Positions 9,462 through 18,456 of a stretch of 64,000 bases of DNA are shown here, one piece after another (the first letter of the stretch is position 1; each line of letters begins with the position of its first letter). Location: contig CALODV010000008.1 in assembly GCA_942492065.1 (NCBI GenBank), forward strand, positions 682,001 to 746,000. Direction: 5' to 3'. Both the position numbers and the translations under genes were made by a program. A model generated the notes under the pieces. That model did no database searches. It was given only the letters and a program-made list of their open reading frames with translations, and was not told the DNA's origin. This DNA comes from G963665815 sp942492065. GTDB taxonomy: Bacteria; Cloacimonadota; Cloacimonadia; Cloacimonadales; JAIOQZ01.

Positions 9462-10064
9462 GTGAAAGAGCAGACCAATAGTATTACGAAAATTAAAGAT
9501 AAGGTACTTAAAGCTTCGATAAAACTGTTTATTGAAAAAGGGTACGATGCTACAACTTTTTCCATGATTGAGGAAGAAAGCCAGGTTGAACTTGATGGGA
9601 TTAGTCTTTTCTTTAATTCGAAGCGTCAGATATTAATTGAAATGTTTGATTTGTATTACAAGAATTACGGTGAGTTGTTAGGGGAGTGTCTGGAGAATCA
9701 ACCTGATCCAATGGAAAAACTCAAGTTACTCATTCAGTATGTGCTCCTCATTGAAGAAAAAGACAAGTTCATGAAGTCTATGAATGACTTTATTGCCTAT
9801 AAATTCCAGGTTACATCTGAGACCGCAGATATTTTCAAGAAATACTTAAACCTCCGTAAGAAACAAAATGAAGTGCTTCTATCACTTATTGAAGAGTGCA
9901 AAGAAAAGAACGTGATTAATACAAAGAATCCAATGCGCTTAATGCTATCTATAAACACATTCCTTGATGATATTTCAAGTTACTATGCGTTTCAGTATGG
10001 TTCTCAGATCGAAAAAAGCGTGAATGATATTTTCGAGGCAATTGTAGGAAAACTATCTGGCTAA
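9462..10064 (+). CDS. TetR/AcrR family transcriptional regulator
   Basis: 200 residues from a GTG start preceded by TTGAGGT. Residues 8-55 form a TetR-type helix-turn-helix (KVLKASIKLFIEKGYDAT, then a recognition helix ending in LFFNSKRQIL); the rest is an all-helical ligand or dimer domain with no recognisable specificity. It probably represses itself or the alpha/beta hydrolase downstream (98 bases on). A 12-base word, ATTGGATAATTG, occurs just upstream of both genes (9443-9454 and 10152-10163). The family is usually a drug, fatty-acid or small-molecule sensor. Confidence 0.85.
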   Translation: MKEQTNSITKIKDKVLKASIKLFIEKGYDATTFSMIEEESQVELDGISLFFNSKRQILIEMFDLYYKNYGELLGECLENQPDPMEKLKLLIQYVLLIEEKDKFMKSMNDFIAYKFQVTSETADIFKKYLNLRKKQNEVLLSLIEECKEKNVINTKNPMRLMLSINTFLDDISSYYAFQYGSQIEKSVNDIFEAIVGKLSG

Positions 10065-10146
10065 TATCACATAAAAATGAGTCTAACATAATCATCTTGC
10101 ATTTAATGAGTTATCAAAATTGTGTTTCTTTCGTTTAATGTTTCGC

Positions 10147-10163
10147 TTGACATTGGATAATTG
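10147..10163 (+). promoter_or_regulatory. Candidate promoter/operator element ahead of the alpha/beta hydrolase
   Basis: TTGACA at 10147-10152 runs into ATTGGATAATTG (10152-10163), and the latter is repeated exactly upstream of the TetR gene at 9443-9454. TTGACA lies about 36 bases before the ATG at 10184, so a start site there would give a leaderless or nearly leaderless mRNA, in keeping with the missing ribosome site. This is pattern-based only. Confidence 0.3.
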
Positions 10164-10183
10164 TGCCACCTTCTGTATTCAAC

Positions 10184-11017
10184 ATGAAAATAAAGAAAAA
10201 CGTCAGATTATATAGTCAAAATCCATATAAAATTGCAGTTGTACATGGTGGTCCCGGTGCTCCGGGAAGTGTCTCAGATATTGCTGTAAATCTAAGTGGA
10301 TTAGTCGGTGTAATTGAACCGATTCAGACAGAGCAAAATCTCAGAGGACAGATTGAGGAGCTGAAAACGCAAATACTGGATAATGCAGATTATCCGGTTA
10401 CTCTGATCGGTCACTCATGGGGAGCATTTCTTTCATTCTTTCTCACAGTCAATTACCCTGAACTGGTAAGTAAATTGATTTTGCTTTCATCAGGACCTTT
10501 TGATACTGCATACGTAGAGGAAATCCATAAAAGACGGATTGCCAATTTTACTGAAGAAGAGTCTGTAAGATTTGATATTCTTCTGTCAGAACTGCAGAAA
10601 GGAACCGAGAATAACGATGATTTAATGTATGAACTTGGCGGTTTAGTTGAAAAGTCAGACAATTATGATACTTATGATGATAAGTTTGACGATCTTCTGT
10701 CTGTAGAAGGAGATACGTTTTCAAATGTATGGTATGAAGCGGCCAAAATCCGATCTACGGGAAAACTGTTATCTATGGCAGAACTGATATCCTGTCCTGT
10801 AATATGTATCCACGGTGATTATGATCCGCATCCATACGAGGGGGTTATAGATCCTTTAAAAGAGAGGATAACCGATTTCAGCTGGTATATTTTCGAGAAC
10901 TGCGGTCATTACTTATGGCGTGAGAGAGCTGGTAGAAAGAGGTTCTATGACTTGTTGAAGAACATTCTCATTGATCAGAATATTTATGATCAAGATGCAC
11001 AAAAAGCAGGTGAATAA
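10184..11017 (+). CDS. Alpha/beta hydrolase
   Basis: 277 residues from ATG 10184; a GTG at 10163 would add seven residues, and neither start has a good ribosome site. It has the oxyanion-hole strand VVHGGPGAPGS, a nucleophile elbow GHSWG (Ser78 in this numbering), an acid in CIHGDYDPHPYEG and the catalytic His in ENCGHYLWRERAG. The HGGPG motif resembles proline-iminopeptidase-like members, but the substrate is not assignable. No signal peptide, so cytoplasmic. The last 50 bases overlap the 3' end of the convergent permease gene. Probably controlled by the adjacent TetR regulator. Confidence 0.85.
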   Translation: MKIKKNVRLYSQNPYKIAVVHGGPGAPGSVSDIAVNLSGLVGVIEPIQTEQNLRGQIEELKTQILDNADYPVTLIGHSWGAFLSFFLTVNYPELVSKLILLSSGPFDTAYVEEIHKRRIANFTEEESVRFDILLSELQKGTENNDDLMYELGGLVEKSDNYDTYDDKFDDLLSVEGDTFSNVWYEAAKIRSTGKLLSMAELISCPVICIHGDYDPHPYEGVIDPLKERITDFSWYIFENCGHYLWRERAGRKRFYDLLKNILIDQNIYDQDAQKAGE

Positions 11018-11732
11018 CTACCTGGAAAATAAAAGCAGTTACTACGATAACTATGAGATAGAAGAACATTTCATTCATATTAAAATAAATCCTGGCATCA
11101 TTCAACAATTTGCCTATACCATTCTCAGAGCCAAGAAACTCTCCCAGTACGATTATCTTCAGGGCAAGTCCTGATCCAATTATCAAGTTACTCTTTATTG
11201 CAGGGATTATAGCCGGAATCCACACATTAGCGAAAATATCATAGTAATTACCACCAAAAACTTTTACAACATCTTCCAGATTGTGATTTATTCCTGCTAA
11301 GGCATTAAGATTATTTATCGTCAGAACTGGAGTCACCATGGCAACTATTAACAGTATAGGGGTTGTATTACCTATGCCGAAAAGTATGATGAAAATTATA
11401 CCCATCACAATTCCGGGTATTACCTGAATAAGTGATAATGTATTCTCAAGTAGAATTCTGAATTTGAAAAAGTGAGCGCAAATACTGATAAGTAAAGCAG
11501 CGATGAAAGAAATCACAAATCCTAGTAATAGTCTTAACAAAGTTACCTGATAGTTTGACCAGAATCCCAGATTGAGAAACTCTCCGGAGTTTGTGATAAT
11601 ATCTACAGGAGAGGGAACTATTTCTGATCTTACAAACACAGAAACCAGACTCCATAGAATCAGGAATATTAAGAATGCTGATGTGTTATTTTTCAGTGAT
11701 AATAACGAAGCTTTCTTGCGGGGCAAAATCAT
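10968..11732 (-). CDS. ABC transporter permease (SsuC/TauC/NitT type)
   Basis: About 254 residues with six hydrophobic segments and the EAA-like cytoplasmic loop (about 150-175, AGINHNLEDVVKVFGG). It matches BPD_transp_1 permeases of the nitrate/sulfonate/taurine/pyrimidine-precursor uptake class. The start is uncertain: the GGGAG site abuts the ATG at 11732, and a TTG two codons later has better spacing. It overlaps the upstream binding-protein gene by 47 bases and the convergent hydrolase by 50 bases. No ATPase gene follows, so the energising subunit must come from elsewhere in the genome. Confidence 0.85.
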   Translation of the reverse strand: MILPRKKASLLSLKNNTSAFLIFLILWSLVSVFVRSEIVPSPVDIITNSGEFLNLGFWSNYQVTLLRLLLGFVISFIAALLISICAHFFKFRILLENTLSLIQVIPGIVMGIIFIILFGIGNTTPILLIVAMVTPVLTINNLNALAGINHNLEDVVKVFGGNYYDIFANVWIPAIIPAIKSNLIIGSGLALKIIVLGEFLGSENGIGKLLNDARIYFNMNEMFFYLIVIVVTAFIFQVVIHLLFVHLDHKYSDQ

Positions 11733-12600
11733 CTCCCATTATTTTGTGATAGCCTATGAGGTTCTTCTTTAAAACAGTACCGCTAATATTTTGAAAGCCA
11801 ATTCTTTGTACACTGCTAAAAACAATATTTTCTGGGAATGATAACTCGTTAATAATGCTTGCAATTGTATCTTCAGGATTGCTTTCCAATAGTTGAATCG
11901 ATTTATCAATTTCATACAATATTTTACTTATTTTATTGCTGTCTGCATTAGTTCTTGTGAATAGAGCTAATTGAGGAGCTTCTGTTTGATAGTGATATTT
12001 GAACCGCTTCTGAAGACTCACATATGAATTAATTTTTTTTTGAGCAAGCAATAGGGAAACAAATGGCTCGGGGAGCACTGCAGTTTTTACATCACCTTTT
12101 TTAATTAGTTCAACTGTAGAAGGAAATGCCAGATAATGTCTATTATATTCGAGGGGTCTGCTTTTTTTCTCAGCTTTTATAATCGAATCAAACAGCTTTT
12201 CTATGGGACTTCCCTTGAACGGAAGGTTAACTTCCTTTGATTCTAACTGATACAGCGAGTCAATATCTGTTTCAACTGAAACGAGATAAGATAGTTCACT
12301 TACCAGAGAACTGATTATTCTTATATCGCTGTTATTTTTCCTGAAATTGACTCCAACATTATAGCCGGTTGCTATAAAGTCTGCATCTCCACGAAGGAAG
12401 GATGCATGAGCTTTTGTATGGTTTGTAAATAGCATTACATCAACATTATCTACATTTCTGCATGCAAGTATTAAGGGGATAGAAGCTGGTGATGCCGGAG
12501 CAAGCAATATTGAATGCTTCTCGGTAACATCTTTACTTTTTCCACAAGACAAAATGATAATAAAAGAGAAAAATACGAACAGAATAGTGAATTTTTTCAT
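11686..12600 (-). CDS. Substrate-binding lipoprotein of an ABC importer (NMT1/SsuA-like)
   Basis: 304 residues from an ATG with a strong AAGGAGAG site; the stop of the GNAT gene and this start share one base (TAATG). Signal peptide with lipobox ILSC near residues 17-20, so it is anchored in a membrane. The core (HSILLAPASPASIPLILA; HASFLRGDADFIATGYNVG; KKGDVKTAVLPEPF) follows the NMT1/THI5-like and SsuA fold used for sulfonates, nitrate or thiamin precursors. The ligand cannot be assigned. Works with the permease at 10968-11732. Confidence 0.8.
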   Translation of the reverse strand: MKKFTILFVFFSFIIILSCGKSKDVTEKHSILLAPASPASIPLILACRNVDNVDVMLFTNHTKAHASFLRGDADFIATGYNVGVNFRKNNSDIRIISSLVSELSYLVSVETDIDSLYQLESKEVNLPFKGSPIEKLFDSIIKAEKKSRPLEYNRHYLAFPSTVELIKKGDVKTAVLPEPFVSLLLAQKKINSYVSLQKRFKYHYQTEAPQLALFTRTNADSNKISKILYEIDKSIQLLESNPEDTIASIINELSFPENIVFSSVQRIGFQNISGTVLKKNLIGYHKIMGDDFAPQESFVIITEK

Positions 12601-13016
12601 TAATAATCTCTCCTTATCATTGTTCTGTAGTGTTCCAGAGGACCAAATCCATGTTTCCTGTATAAATGGACAGCTGAGCAATTCTGTTCGTCAACCTCCA
12701 GTTTCATCTGCATCTGCATTTCAGCAGCGTACTTGCAAGCTTCTTCCATGAGAGCATTACCGAATCCTTTGTTCTGGTATTCTGGAAGAACAGCCATGTG
12801 GTGAAGGTATAGTCGGCGACTGTCTGAAGTGATCCAGCATGTACCTGTACATTTATCTTTTTCATATACAGTCAGAATTAATCCATCACTATTCAATGTC
12901 TTTATAACCTGATGTAAATCATCGCCTCTTTCAGGTTTACCAACACCGGTAACTGCCCATATTTTTATTATTTCGGAAAATATATCTTCATTGAAATCAC
13001 GTGATACATTTCTCAT
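12600..13016 (-). CDS. GNAT family N-acetyltransferase
   Basis: 138 residues. The acetyl-CoA-binding signature LPEYQNKGFGNALMEEA (about 77-93) and the C-terminal VHLYRKHGF strand-helix identify a single-domain GNAT enzyme. The substrate is unknown; the family acetylates amines on small molecules, peptides or proteins. Start has GGAGAG. It is one base from the upstream flavin reductase and shares one base with the binding lipoprotein, so translation of the four genes is tightly coupled, which suggests that it modifies the imported compound or its product (inference). Confidence 0.9.
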   Translation of the reverse strand: MRNVSRDFNEDIFSEIIKIWAVTGVGKPERGDDLHQVIKTLNSDGLILTVYEKDKCTGTCWITSDSRRLYLHHMAVLPEYQNKGFGNALMEEACKYAAEMQMQMKLEVDEQNCSAVHLYRKHGFGPLEHYRTMIRRDY

Positions 13017-13017
13017 G

Positions 13018-13500
13018 TTATCTCTCCATATCCGTTAGTAAGAAAGGCTTTTTGTCATCGGTTATCCATGCTTTCTTAACTTCACCGGTAAAAATTGTGT
13101 GGTCTCCTGATTTCAATTGAGATACAACTTTACATTCGAAACAAGCTGCGCTTTCATGAAGTATTGGTAATCCAGTTATGGAACTCTTGAACCATGGATC
13201 CTGAATGATAGAGAATTTATCTGTGTCTCTCCCGGACTTGAAGCCACTAATATTTACAAAATCTTTCTGATGTTCAGCAGGGAAAACCAGATTGAAAAAT
13301 CTGAAATTCATCAGGCAGTCGCAGCTGTAGCGTGAGTGAGCGATTGATATAGCAAAAATGGGGGGATTTATGGAGGTTCGCATAAACCACTCCAGAGCTA
13401 TTGTATTAAACTTACCGATTGAATCCATAGTAATTGCGCAAGCAATCTTTGCCGGATTTTTAATGTGCTTGATAGCACTTGATATTTCTATTTTCTTCAT
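13018..13500 (-). CDS. Flavin reductase-like (FMN-binding) protein
   Basis: 160 residues from ATG 13500 behind TTGGAGC; a further upstream TTG would add seven residues. The split-barrel flavin reductase / DIM6 pattern is visible: NPAKIACAITMDSIGKFN at the start, PPIFAISIAHSRYSCD, then the AGFKSGRDTDKF-like segment (SGFKSGRDTDKF), and HESAACFECKVVSQ. Proteins of this class bind FMN and either reduce it for a partner monooxygenase or act on their own substrate. First gene of the minus-strand operon with a GNAT enzyme and ABC-importer parts. A 204-base region separates it from the divergent binding protein at 13705. Confidence 0.8.
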   Translation of the reverse strand: MKKIEISSAIKHIKNPAKIACAITMDSIGKFNTIALEWFMRTSINPPIFAISIAHSRYSCDCLMNFRFFNLVFPAEHQKDFVNISGFKSGRDTDKFSIIQDPWFKSSITGLPILHESAACFECKVVSQLKSGDHTIFTGEVKKAWITDDKKPFLLTDMER

Positions 13501-13704
13501 AGCTCCAAAAAAATAAACCAATATTTATATGCAAGTTTTAAAGATTAAGTAATCGAAAAAAAGGAATCAGAATAATTGCTGCAGGAGGAGTTCGAGATTG
13601 GATTGTCGGTAATAATACTTATTGATAATTACAACATTGTAAAAATTAATTGACTGATGAAATGGTTTTTATAGTTTGCCAGTGAATACATTCAAGGAGA
13701 TATT

Positions 13705-14979
13705 GTGATAAAGAAAATACTTCTTTTGTTAGTACTGGCATTGATGCTGATGTCTTGTTCACATAAAGAACAGAGATCTGATAATGTCACTGAGGTCCTT
13801 TTCTGGCATGCTATGGGAGGTCCTTTGGGAGAAGCTCTCATCAGCCTTGTAGATGAATTTAATGATTCACATCCTGACATACATATAAAAGCAGTAAATA
13901 TGGGAAACTACGGAGCATTGTCCACTAAACTCATGGCGAGTATGCAGACAGATGAAAATCCTGATATTGCACAGGCTTTCGAGTCATGGACTGCTAATCT
14001 CGTAGAAGGTGACAAGCTCTGTGATCTTAACAGATTCATCGATGCAGATCCGGAATACAAGAAAGATCTGATGGAAGATATGTTTCCAGTAATGCTTGAA
14101 AGTAACAAAGTAAACGGTAAGTTCTGGTCTTTTGCATTCAATAAAAGTGTACGTTGTTTATATTACAACAAAGATATGCTGTTTAAACATGGTTATGACC
14201 CGAATAAACCTCCTAAAACATGGGATGAATTCAGAGATATATGTAAGAAATTAACTTTTCGAGATGAAAAAGGTAATACGGAGGTCTTTGGGACGACTTT
14301 CCCCGTAAGTGCTTGGCAGTTTGAAAACCTGCTTTTACAGGCTGGGGGAGAGATTATGACTCCCGACTATACAACTCCATTGTTTGCAAGCAAAGAAGGA
14401 GTTGAAGCACTTAAATTCCTTGAAGCTCTGCTTAATGAAGACAAGAGCGCATACTTATCTACAGGATATGAAGGTCAGAGTGATTTTCAGGCAGGTAAAG
14501 TAGCTATGGTTGAAGGTTCAAGTGTTTCCAAATCTTATATGGATTTATCAGAATATGACTTCTTCATGGGAATATCAGCTATTCCTTACTATAAAACAAA
14601 GAAAAATATCATTTCCGGTTCGAACGTGGTCATCTTTAAAAATGAAGATGAGAAAAAGGAAAAAGCTGCCTGGGAGTTTGTAAGATGGTTTACAGATTCA
14701 AAACAGACAGCAAGATGGTCAAAGATGACTTATTATATGCCGGTGAGAAAAAGTGCTTTTGAACAACCTGCACTTAAAGAAAGACTTGAAAGTAATCCTG
14801 AGATTGCATCAGTATATGATCAGCTCAACTATGCCACTTTCGAGCCTCCTATCAGCCAGTGGTATGCTACCAGAAAGTTTCTGGAGGAACAGGTTATTGA
14901 AAAAGTACTGAGAAAGAAAATCACCCCTGAGAAAGCACTAAAAAATGCTGAGAGGGAATTAAAGAATAATTTAAAATAG
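13705..14979 (+). CDS. Extracellular solute-binding lipoprotein, family 1 (UgpB/MalE-like)
   Basis: 424 residues from a GTG start with AAGGAGA. Lipobox LMSC at about residues 15-18. VLFWHAMGGPLGEALISLVDEFN and the later AWEFVRWFTDSKQTARWSK segment are typical of family 1 binding proteins such as UgpB, which bind glycerol-phosphate compounds or oligosaccharides. No permease or ATPase is adjacent. Instead thrS follows after 17 bases, with no terminator between, so the two are probably co-transcribed. A TTGACT box at 13650-13655 may be part of the promoter. Confidence 0.85.
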   Translation: MIKKILLLLVLALMLMSCSHKEQRSDNVTEVLFWHAMGGPLGEALISLVDEFNDSHPDIHIKAVNMGNYGALSTKLMASMQTDENPDIAQAFESWTANLVEGDKLCDLNRFIDADPEYKKDLMEDMFPVMLESNKVNGKFWSFAFNKSVRCLYYNKDMLFKHGYDPNKPPKTWDEFRDICKKLTFRDEKGNTEVFGTTFPVSAWQFENLLLQAGGEIMTPDYTTPLFASKEGVEALKFLEALLNEDKSAYLSTGYEGQSDFQAGKVAMVEGSSVSKSYMDLSEYDFFMGISAIPYYKTKKNIISGSNVVIFKNEDEKKEKAAWEFVRWFTDSKQTARWSKMTYYMPVRKSAFEQPALKERLESNPEIASVYDQLNYATFEPPISQWYATRKFLEEQVIEKVLRKKITPEKALKNAERELKNNLK

Positions 14980-14996
14980 ATTATAGAGAGGAAATT

Positions 14997-16904
14997 ATGA
15001 AAATTAATATTACTTTTCCTGATGGTTCTGTAAAAGAATACGACAAAGGTATTTCACCTCAGGATATCGCGGAAAACATTAGTCATAATCTTGCACTCAG
15101 AGCAATTGCAGCTGAAGTAAACGGAAAACTTACAGATATAAACCAACCAATAGATGAAGACGCAGAACTTATTCTGCATACATTCGATACTGAAGTAGGT
15201 AAGGAAGTATACTGGCATAGCACAGCCCACCTTATGGCTCAGGCTGTAAAACAACTTTATCCTGATGTGAAAGTAACTATCGGGCCTGCTATTGAGTATG
15301 GTTTCTACTATGATTTCGACAGGGAAAAGTCTTTCTCCGATGAGGAACTTAAAGAAATCGAAAAACGAATGAAAGAACTCGCTAAGAAAAAGCTCAAGTA
15401 TGTCAGAGAAGAAATGCCTCGCAATGAAGCATATAAGAAGTTTGAAGAAATGGGGGAGACTTATAAACTTGAAATACTCGAAGAAATACCTGAAGATGAA
15501 ATAATATCTGTCTACACACAAGGCGATTTTGTCGATCTTTGCCGTGGACCTCATATTATCCATACAGGAAAAATCAAAGCGGTAAAACTTCTTAAAACTT
15601 CAGGCGCATACTGGCGTGGTGATGAAAATAAGAAAATGCTTAAGAGAATTTACGGTATTTCTTTCCCTACTAAAAAAGAAATGAAAGAATATATCGATTT
15701 CATCGAAGAAGCAAAGAAAAGAGATCACAGAAAACTCGGTAAAGAACTCGATCTTTTCTCCTTCTCAGATGAAGTTGGACCGGGACTAATGTTATGGCAC
15801 CCTAATGGAGCTATGACCCGTTCAATAATTGAGCAGTACTGGAAGAAAAGACACTTTGAAGATGATTACAAAATTGTTTATACACCACATATAGGAAAAT
15901 CAGTACTCTGGGAAACCAGTGGACATCTGGACTTCTATAAAGAAGGTATGTACAATGCAATGGACGTTGACGGTCAGGATTACTACATTAAGCCTATGAA
16001 CTGTCCATTCCATATTGAGATTTATAAATCAGCTAAAAGATCTTACAGGGAACTCCCTCTTAAGTATGCTGAACTCGGTACTGTATACAGATATGAGCCG
16101 TCAGGAACACTTAACGGACTTAAAAGAGTCCGCGGATTTACTCAGGATGATGCTCACCTAATCTGTACACCTGATCAGCTCAAGAAAGAAGTTGAGAAAC
16201 TTATTCAGTTCTCAATGAGTATGCTTAGAGATTTTGGATTTGAAGATTTCACAGTTAAGCTTGCGACCAGACCTGAAAAAGCTGTTGGTGAAGAAGAAAG
16301 ATGGAATCAGGCTATTGACTCACTGAGATCAGCCCTTGAAAGCCAGAATATTGAATATGTAATGGATGATGGTGGTGGAGCATTCTACGGACCTAAGATT
16401 GACATCCATATCAAGGACTCACTCAACAGGTCATGGCAGCTTTCTACTATTCAATTTGACTTCAATCTTCCTGAAAGGTTCGACATGGAATATGTGGGAG
16501 CTGACAATAATCCTCATAGACCTTATATGCTTCACAGAGCATTACTTGGTTCAATCGAGAGGTTCTTCGGAATTCTTATCGAGCATTACGCAGGCAACTT
16601 CCCAAGCTGGCTTGCTCCTGTTCAGGTGATGGTAATCCCTGTATCGGAGAACTTTGAACACTATGCAGAAAGAGAATACAAGAGATTGCGTAAATTCGGA
16701 TTCAGAACTGAGATTGACTTAAGAAACGAAAAAATCGGTTATAGAATCAGAGATGCAGAAATGAAGAAGATTCCTTTCATGATGATTATCGGTCAAAGAG
16801 AAGAGGATACAAATACAGTTTCTCTTCGTGAACACACAAAAGGTGATATTGGTTCATTCTCTCTGGATGAAGCAATGAAGATTATGAAGAAAGATAACAA
16901 ATAG
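14997..16904 (+). CDS. thrS: Threonyl-tRNA synthetase
   Basis: 635 residues, the usual length. Domains in order: TGS (1-60), the editing domain with H74-x3-H78 (HSTAHLMAQ) and CRGPHI near 181-186, the class II catalytic core with motif 2 (RYEPSGTLNGLKRVRGF) and the zinc-site MNCPFH, and a C-terminal anticodon-binding domain (about 535-635). It charges tRNA-Thr in the cytoplasm. Ribosome site AGAGAGG. There is no T-box leader, as only 17 bases separate it from the binding-protein gene; control must come from the upstream promoter. A strong terminator follows. Confidence 0.97.
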   Translation: MKINITFPDGSVKEYDKGISPQDIAENISHNLALRAIAAEVNGKLTDINQPIDEDAELILHTFDTEVGKEVYWHSTAHLMAQAVKQLYPDVKVTIGPAIEYGFYYDFDREKSFSDEELKEIEKRMKELAKKKLKYVREEMPRNEAYKKFEEMGETYKLEILEEIPEDEIISVYTQGDFVDLCRGPHIIHTGKIKAVKLLKTSGAYWRGDENKKMLKRIYGISFPTKKEMKEYIDFIEEAKKRDHRKLGKELDLFSFSDEVGPGLMLWHPNGAMTRSIIEQYWKKRHFEDDYKIVYTPHIGKSVLWETSGHLDFYKEGMYNAMDVDGQDYYIKPMNCPFHIEIYKSAKRSYRELPLKYAELGTVYRYEPSGTLNGLKRVRGFTQDDAHLICTPDQLKKEVEKLIQFSMSMLRDFGFEDFTVKLATRPEKAVGEEERWNQAIDSLRSALESQNIEYVMDDGGGAFYGPKIDIHIKDSLNRSWQLSTIQFDFNLPERFDMEYVGADNNPHRPYMLHRALLGSIERFFGILIEHYAGNFPSWLAPVQVMVIPVSENFEHYAEREYKRLRKFGFRTEIDLRNEKIGYRIRDAEMKKIPFMMIIGQREEDTNTVSLREHTKGDIGSFSLDEAMKIMKKDNK

Positions 16905-16914
16905 GACTATATAG

Positions 16915-16953
16915 AACACAGATCACTGTCTAAGGTGGTCTGTGTTTTTTTTT
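16915..16953 (+). terminator. Rho-independent terminator after thrS
   Basis: Twelve-pair stem (16915-16926 with 16935-16946, one wobble), eight-base loop and a T9 tract. It precedes kdsD by only about 12 bases, so some read-through may feed kdsD. Confidence 0.9.
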
Positions 16954-16964
16954 CAGGAAGAAAT

Positions 16965-17930
16965 ATGAATGTTTTGGATATTGCAAAGGTTGAATTAGAG
17001 TTAGTAAAGAAAGCCATAGATTATTCTCTTGATAATCTGGGATATGAATTTGAAGAAGCTGTAAATTTACTTAATGAGTGTAAAGGGAAAGTTGTAGTAA
17101 CAGGTCTTGGTAAAACCGGGATTATAGGCAGAAAGCTGGCTGCTACTTTAACCAGCACGGGAACAACTGCAATATTTCTTCATGCTGCAGAAGGTGTGCA
17201 TGGTGATCTGGGTATGCTCAGTAAGGATGATGTTGTAATAGCCATATCCAGTAGTGGAAACTCAGGAGAGCTTGTATCTATCCTGCCGTTTTTTAAGTTT
17301 ATGAAAGTACCTGTAATAGCAATGACAGCCAACAGAGATTCTAAACTGGCCATGAATTCAGATATTGTTCTGGACTGTTCTGTTCCTGAAAACTCCGAAC
17401 CATTCGGGCTTGTTCCAACTGTTACTACCACTATAACACTTATACTTGCTGATGCAGTTGCAGTTGCTCTTTTAAAGAAAAAGGACTTTCAGATTCAGGA
17501 TTTCGCAAGAGTACATCCAGGTGGAACAATCGGTAGAAAATTATTGCTCAGAGTTGAAGATTTAATGCATACGGGTGAAAGTAATCCTACATCATCAGTT
17601 CATGATTCAATGAAAAAGGTAATTATGACAATGACGACCAAAGGATTAGGTTGTTCAGGAATAATTGATGATGAAGGGAAGCTCAGGGGAATAATTACTG
17701 ATGGTGATTTAAGACGTTTATTATCTTCAGATGATTTCAGTCTGAATAAAACTGCTGAAGCATGCATGACAGTAAACCCCAGGACGGTAAGCGGAAAAAT
17801 GCTTGCAGTAAAAGCTTTGACTATGATGGAAGATATGAAAATTACAATGCTGCCCGTAATAGATGAAAATGGCAATCCGGCAGGTATGCTCCATATGCAT
17901 GACCTGATACAAGCCGGAGTCGTAGGTTAA
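16965..17930 (+). CDS. kdsD: Arabinose-5-phosphate isomerase (KdsD/KpsF family)
   Basis: 321 residues from ATG 16965 behind AGGAAG; an upstream in-frame start would lie inside the thrS terminator. SIS domain (about 35-170): GLGKTGIIGRKLAATL, then HAAEGVHGDLGM and the SSSGNSGEL phosphosugar loop. HPGGTIGRKLL links to two CBS domains (about 200-320). It interconverts ribulose-5-P and arabinose-5-P, the first committed step to Kdo, so the cell should make LPS or a Kdo-containing glycan. It ends base-to-base with the convergent receiver gene. Confidence 0.93.
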   Translation: MNVLDIAKVELELVKKAIDYSLDNLGYEFEEAVNLLNECKGKVVVTGLGKTGIIGRKLAATLTSTGTTAIFLHAAEGVHGDLGMLSKDDVVIAISSSGNSGELVSILPFFKFMKVPVIAMTANRDSKLAMNSDIVLDCSVPENSEPFGLVPTVTTTITLILADAVAVALLKKKDFQIQDFARVHPGGTIGRKLLLRVEDLMHTGESNPTSSVHDSMKKVIMTMTTKGLGCSGIIDDEGKLRGIITDGDLRRLLSSDDFSLNKTAEACMTVNPRTVSGKMLAVKALTMMEDMKITMLPVIDENGNPAGMLHMHDLIQAGVVG

Positions 17931-18290
17931 CTATAAGTTATTGACACAATCAATAAGCTTTTCTTTACTGAAAGGTTTGATCAATGTTTTATTTGCTCCC
18001 AGTAAATGAGCTGATTTAAGAAAATCCCTGTGAAAACGTCCAATCATGCCTGTCATAGCAATAATCTTAGCTTTGGGGAATTTTTTCTTAAGAGTAACTA
18101 TTGTCTCTATTCCATCCATTTCCGGCATAAACAGATCAGTAATTATTATATCAAATGCATTGTTTTCATGCAATTCAATACCTTCAATTCCATTTGCTGC
18201 AGTCATAACTTCAAACGATTCCTGTTCGAGCATGTGCTTTAAAACTGTTCGTACAGTTCTCTCATCATCTATCACTAGTATTTTTTTCAT
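17931..18290 (-). CDS. Single-domain response regulator (CheY-like receiver)
   Basis: 119 residues from ATG 18290 behind GGGGAG. KKILVIDDE gives the acidic pair, DIIITDLFMPEMDG the phospho-acceptor Asp (about D54), then the switch Thr in IAMTG and Lys in LIKPFS. No output domain, so it acts by protein-protein contact or as a phosphorelay shuttle; a cognate kinase is not adjacent. Transcribed alone and divergently from the purine-type operon. Confidence 0.93.
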   Translation of the reverse strand: MKKILVIDDERTVRTVLKHMLEQESFEVMTAANGIEGIELHENNAFDIIITDLFMPEMDGIETIVTLKKKFPKAKIIAMTGMIGRFHRDFLKSAHLLGANKTLIKPFSKEKLIDCVNNL

Positions 18291-18456
18291 GATACTCCCC
18301 AAATTCAATCCATTTAAAAGATAATTGAAAAGTGGGGACAGCCAATAATTATTAAAGATATTTATTATTTAATTGTTGACTTAATATTATTGATAATACA
18401 TATTTTATCGGTTTTTGAATATGTCAAGAACCTTCAATTCTCTAAGAAGGAAGAAC

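Noticed and set aside
13650..13675. A TTGACT/TATAGT promoter for the binding protein
   Set aside because: The spacing is only 14 bases, too short for a standard sigma-70 promoter.
14980..14996. T-box or leader control of thrS
   Set aside because: Only 17 bases separate it from the preceding gene, so no T-box can fit.
15054..15563. Minus-strand 169-residue reading frame inside thrS
   Set aside because: It lies wholly within the conserved thrS coding region and has a Phe-rich composition typical of antisense frames.
16935..16964. Earlier start for kdsD
   Set aside because: It lies inside the thrS terminator; the ATG at 16965 has AGGAAG.
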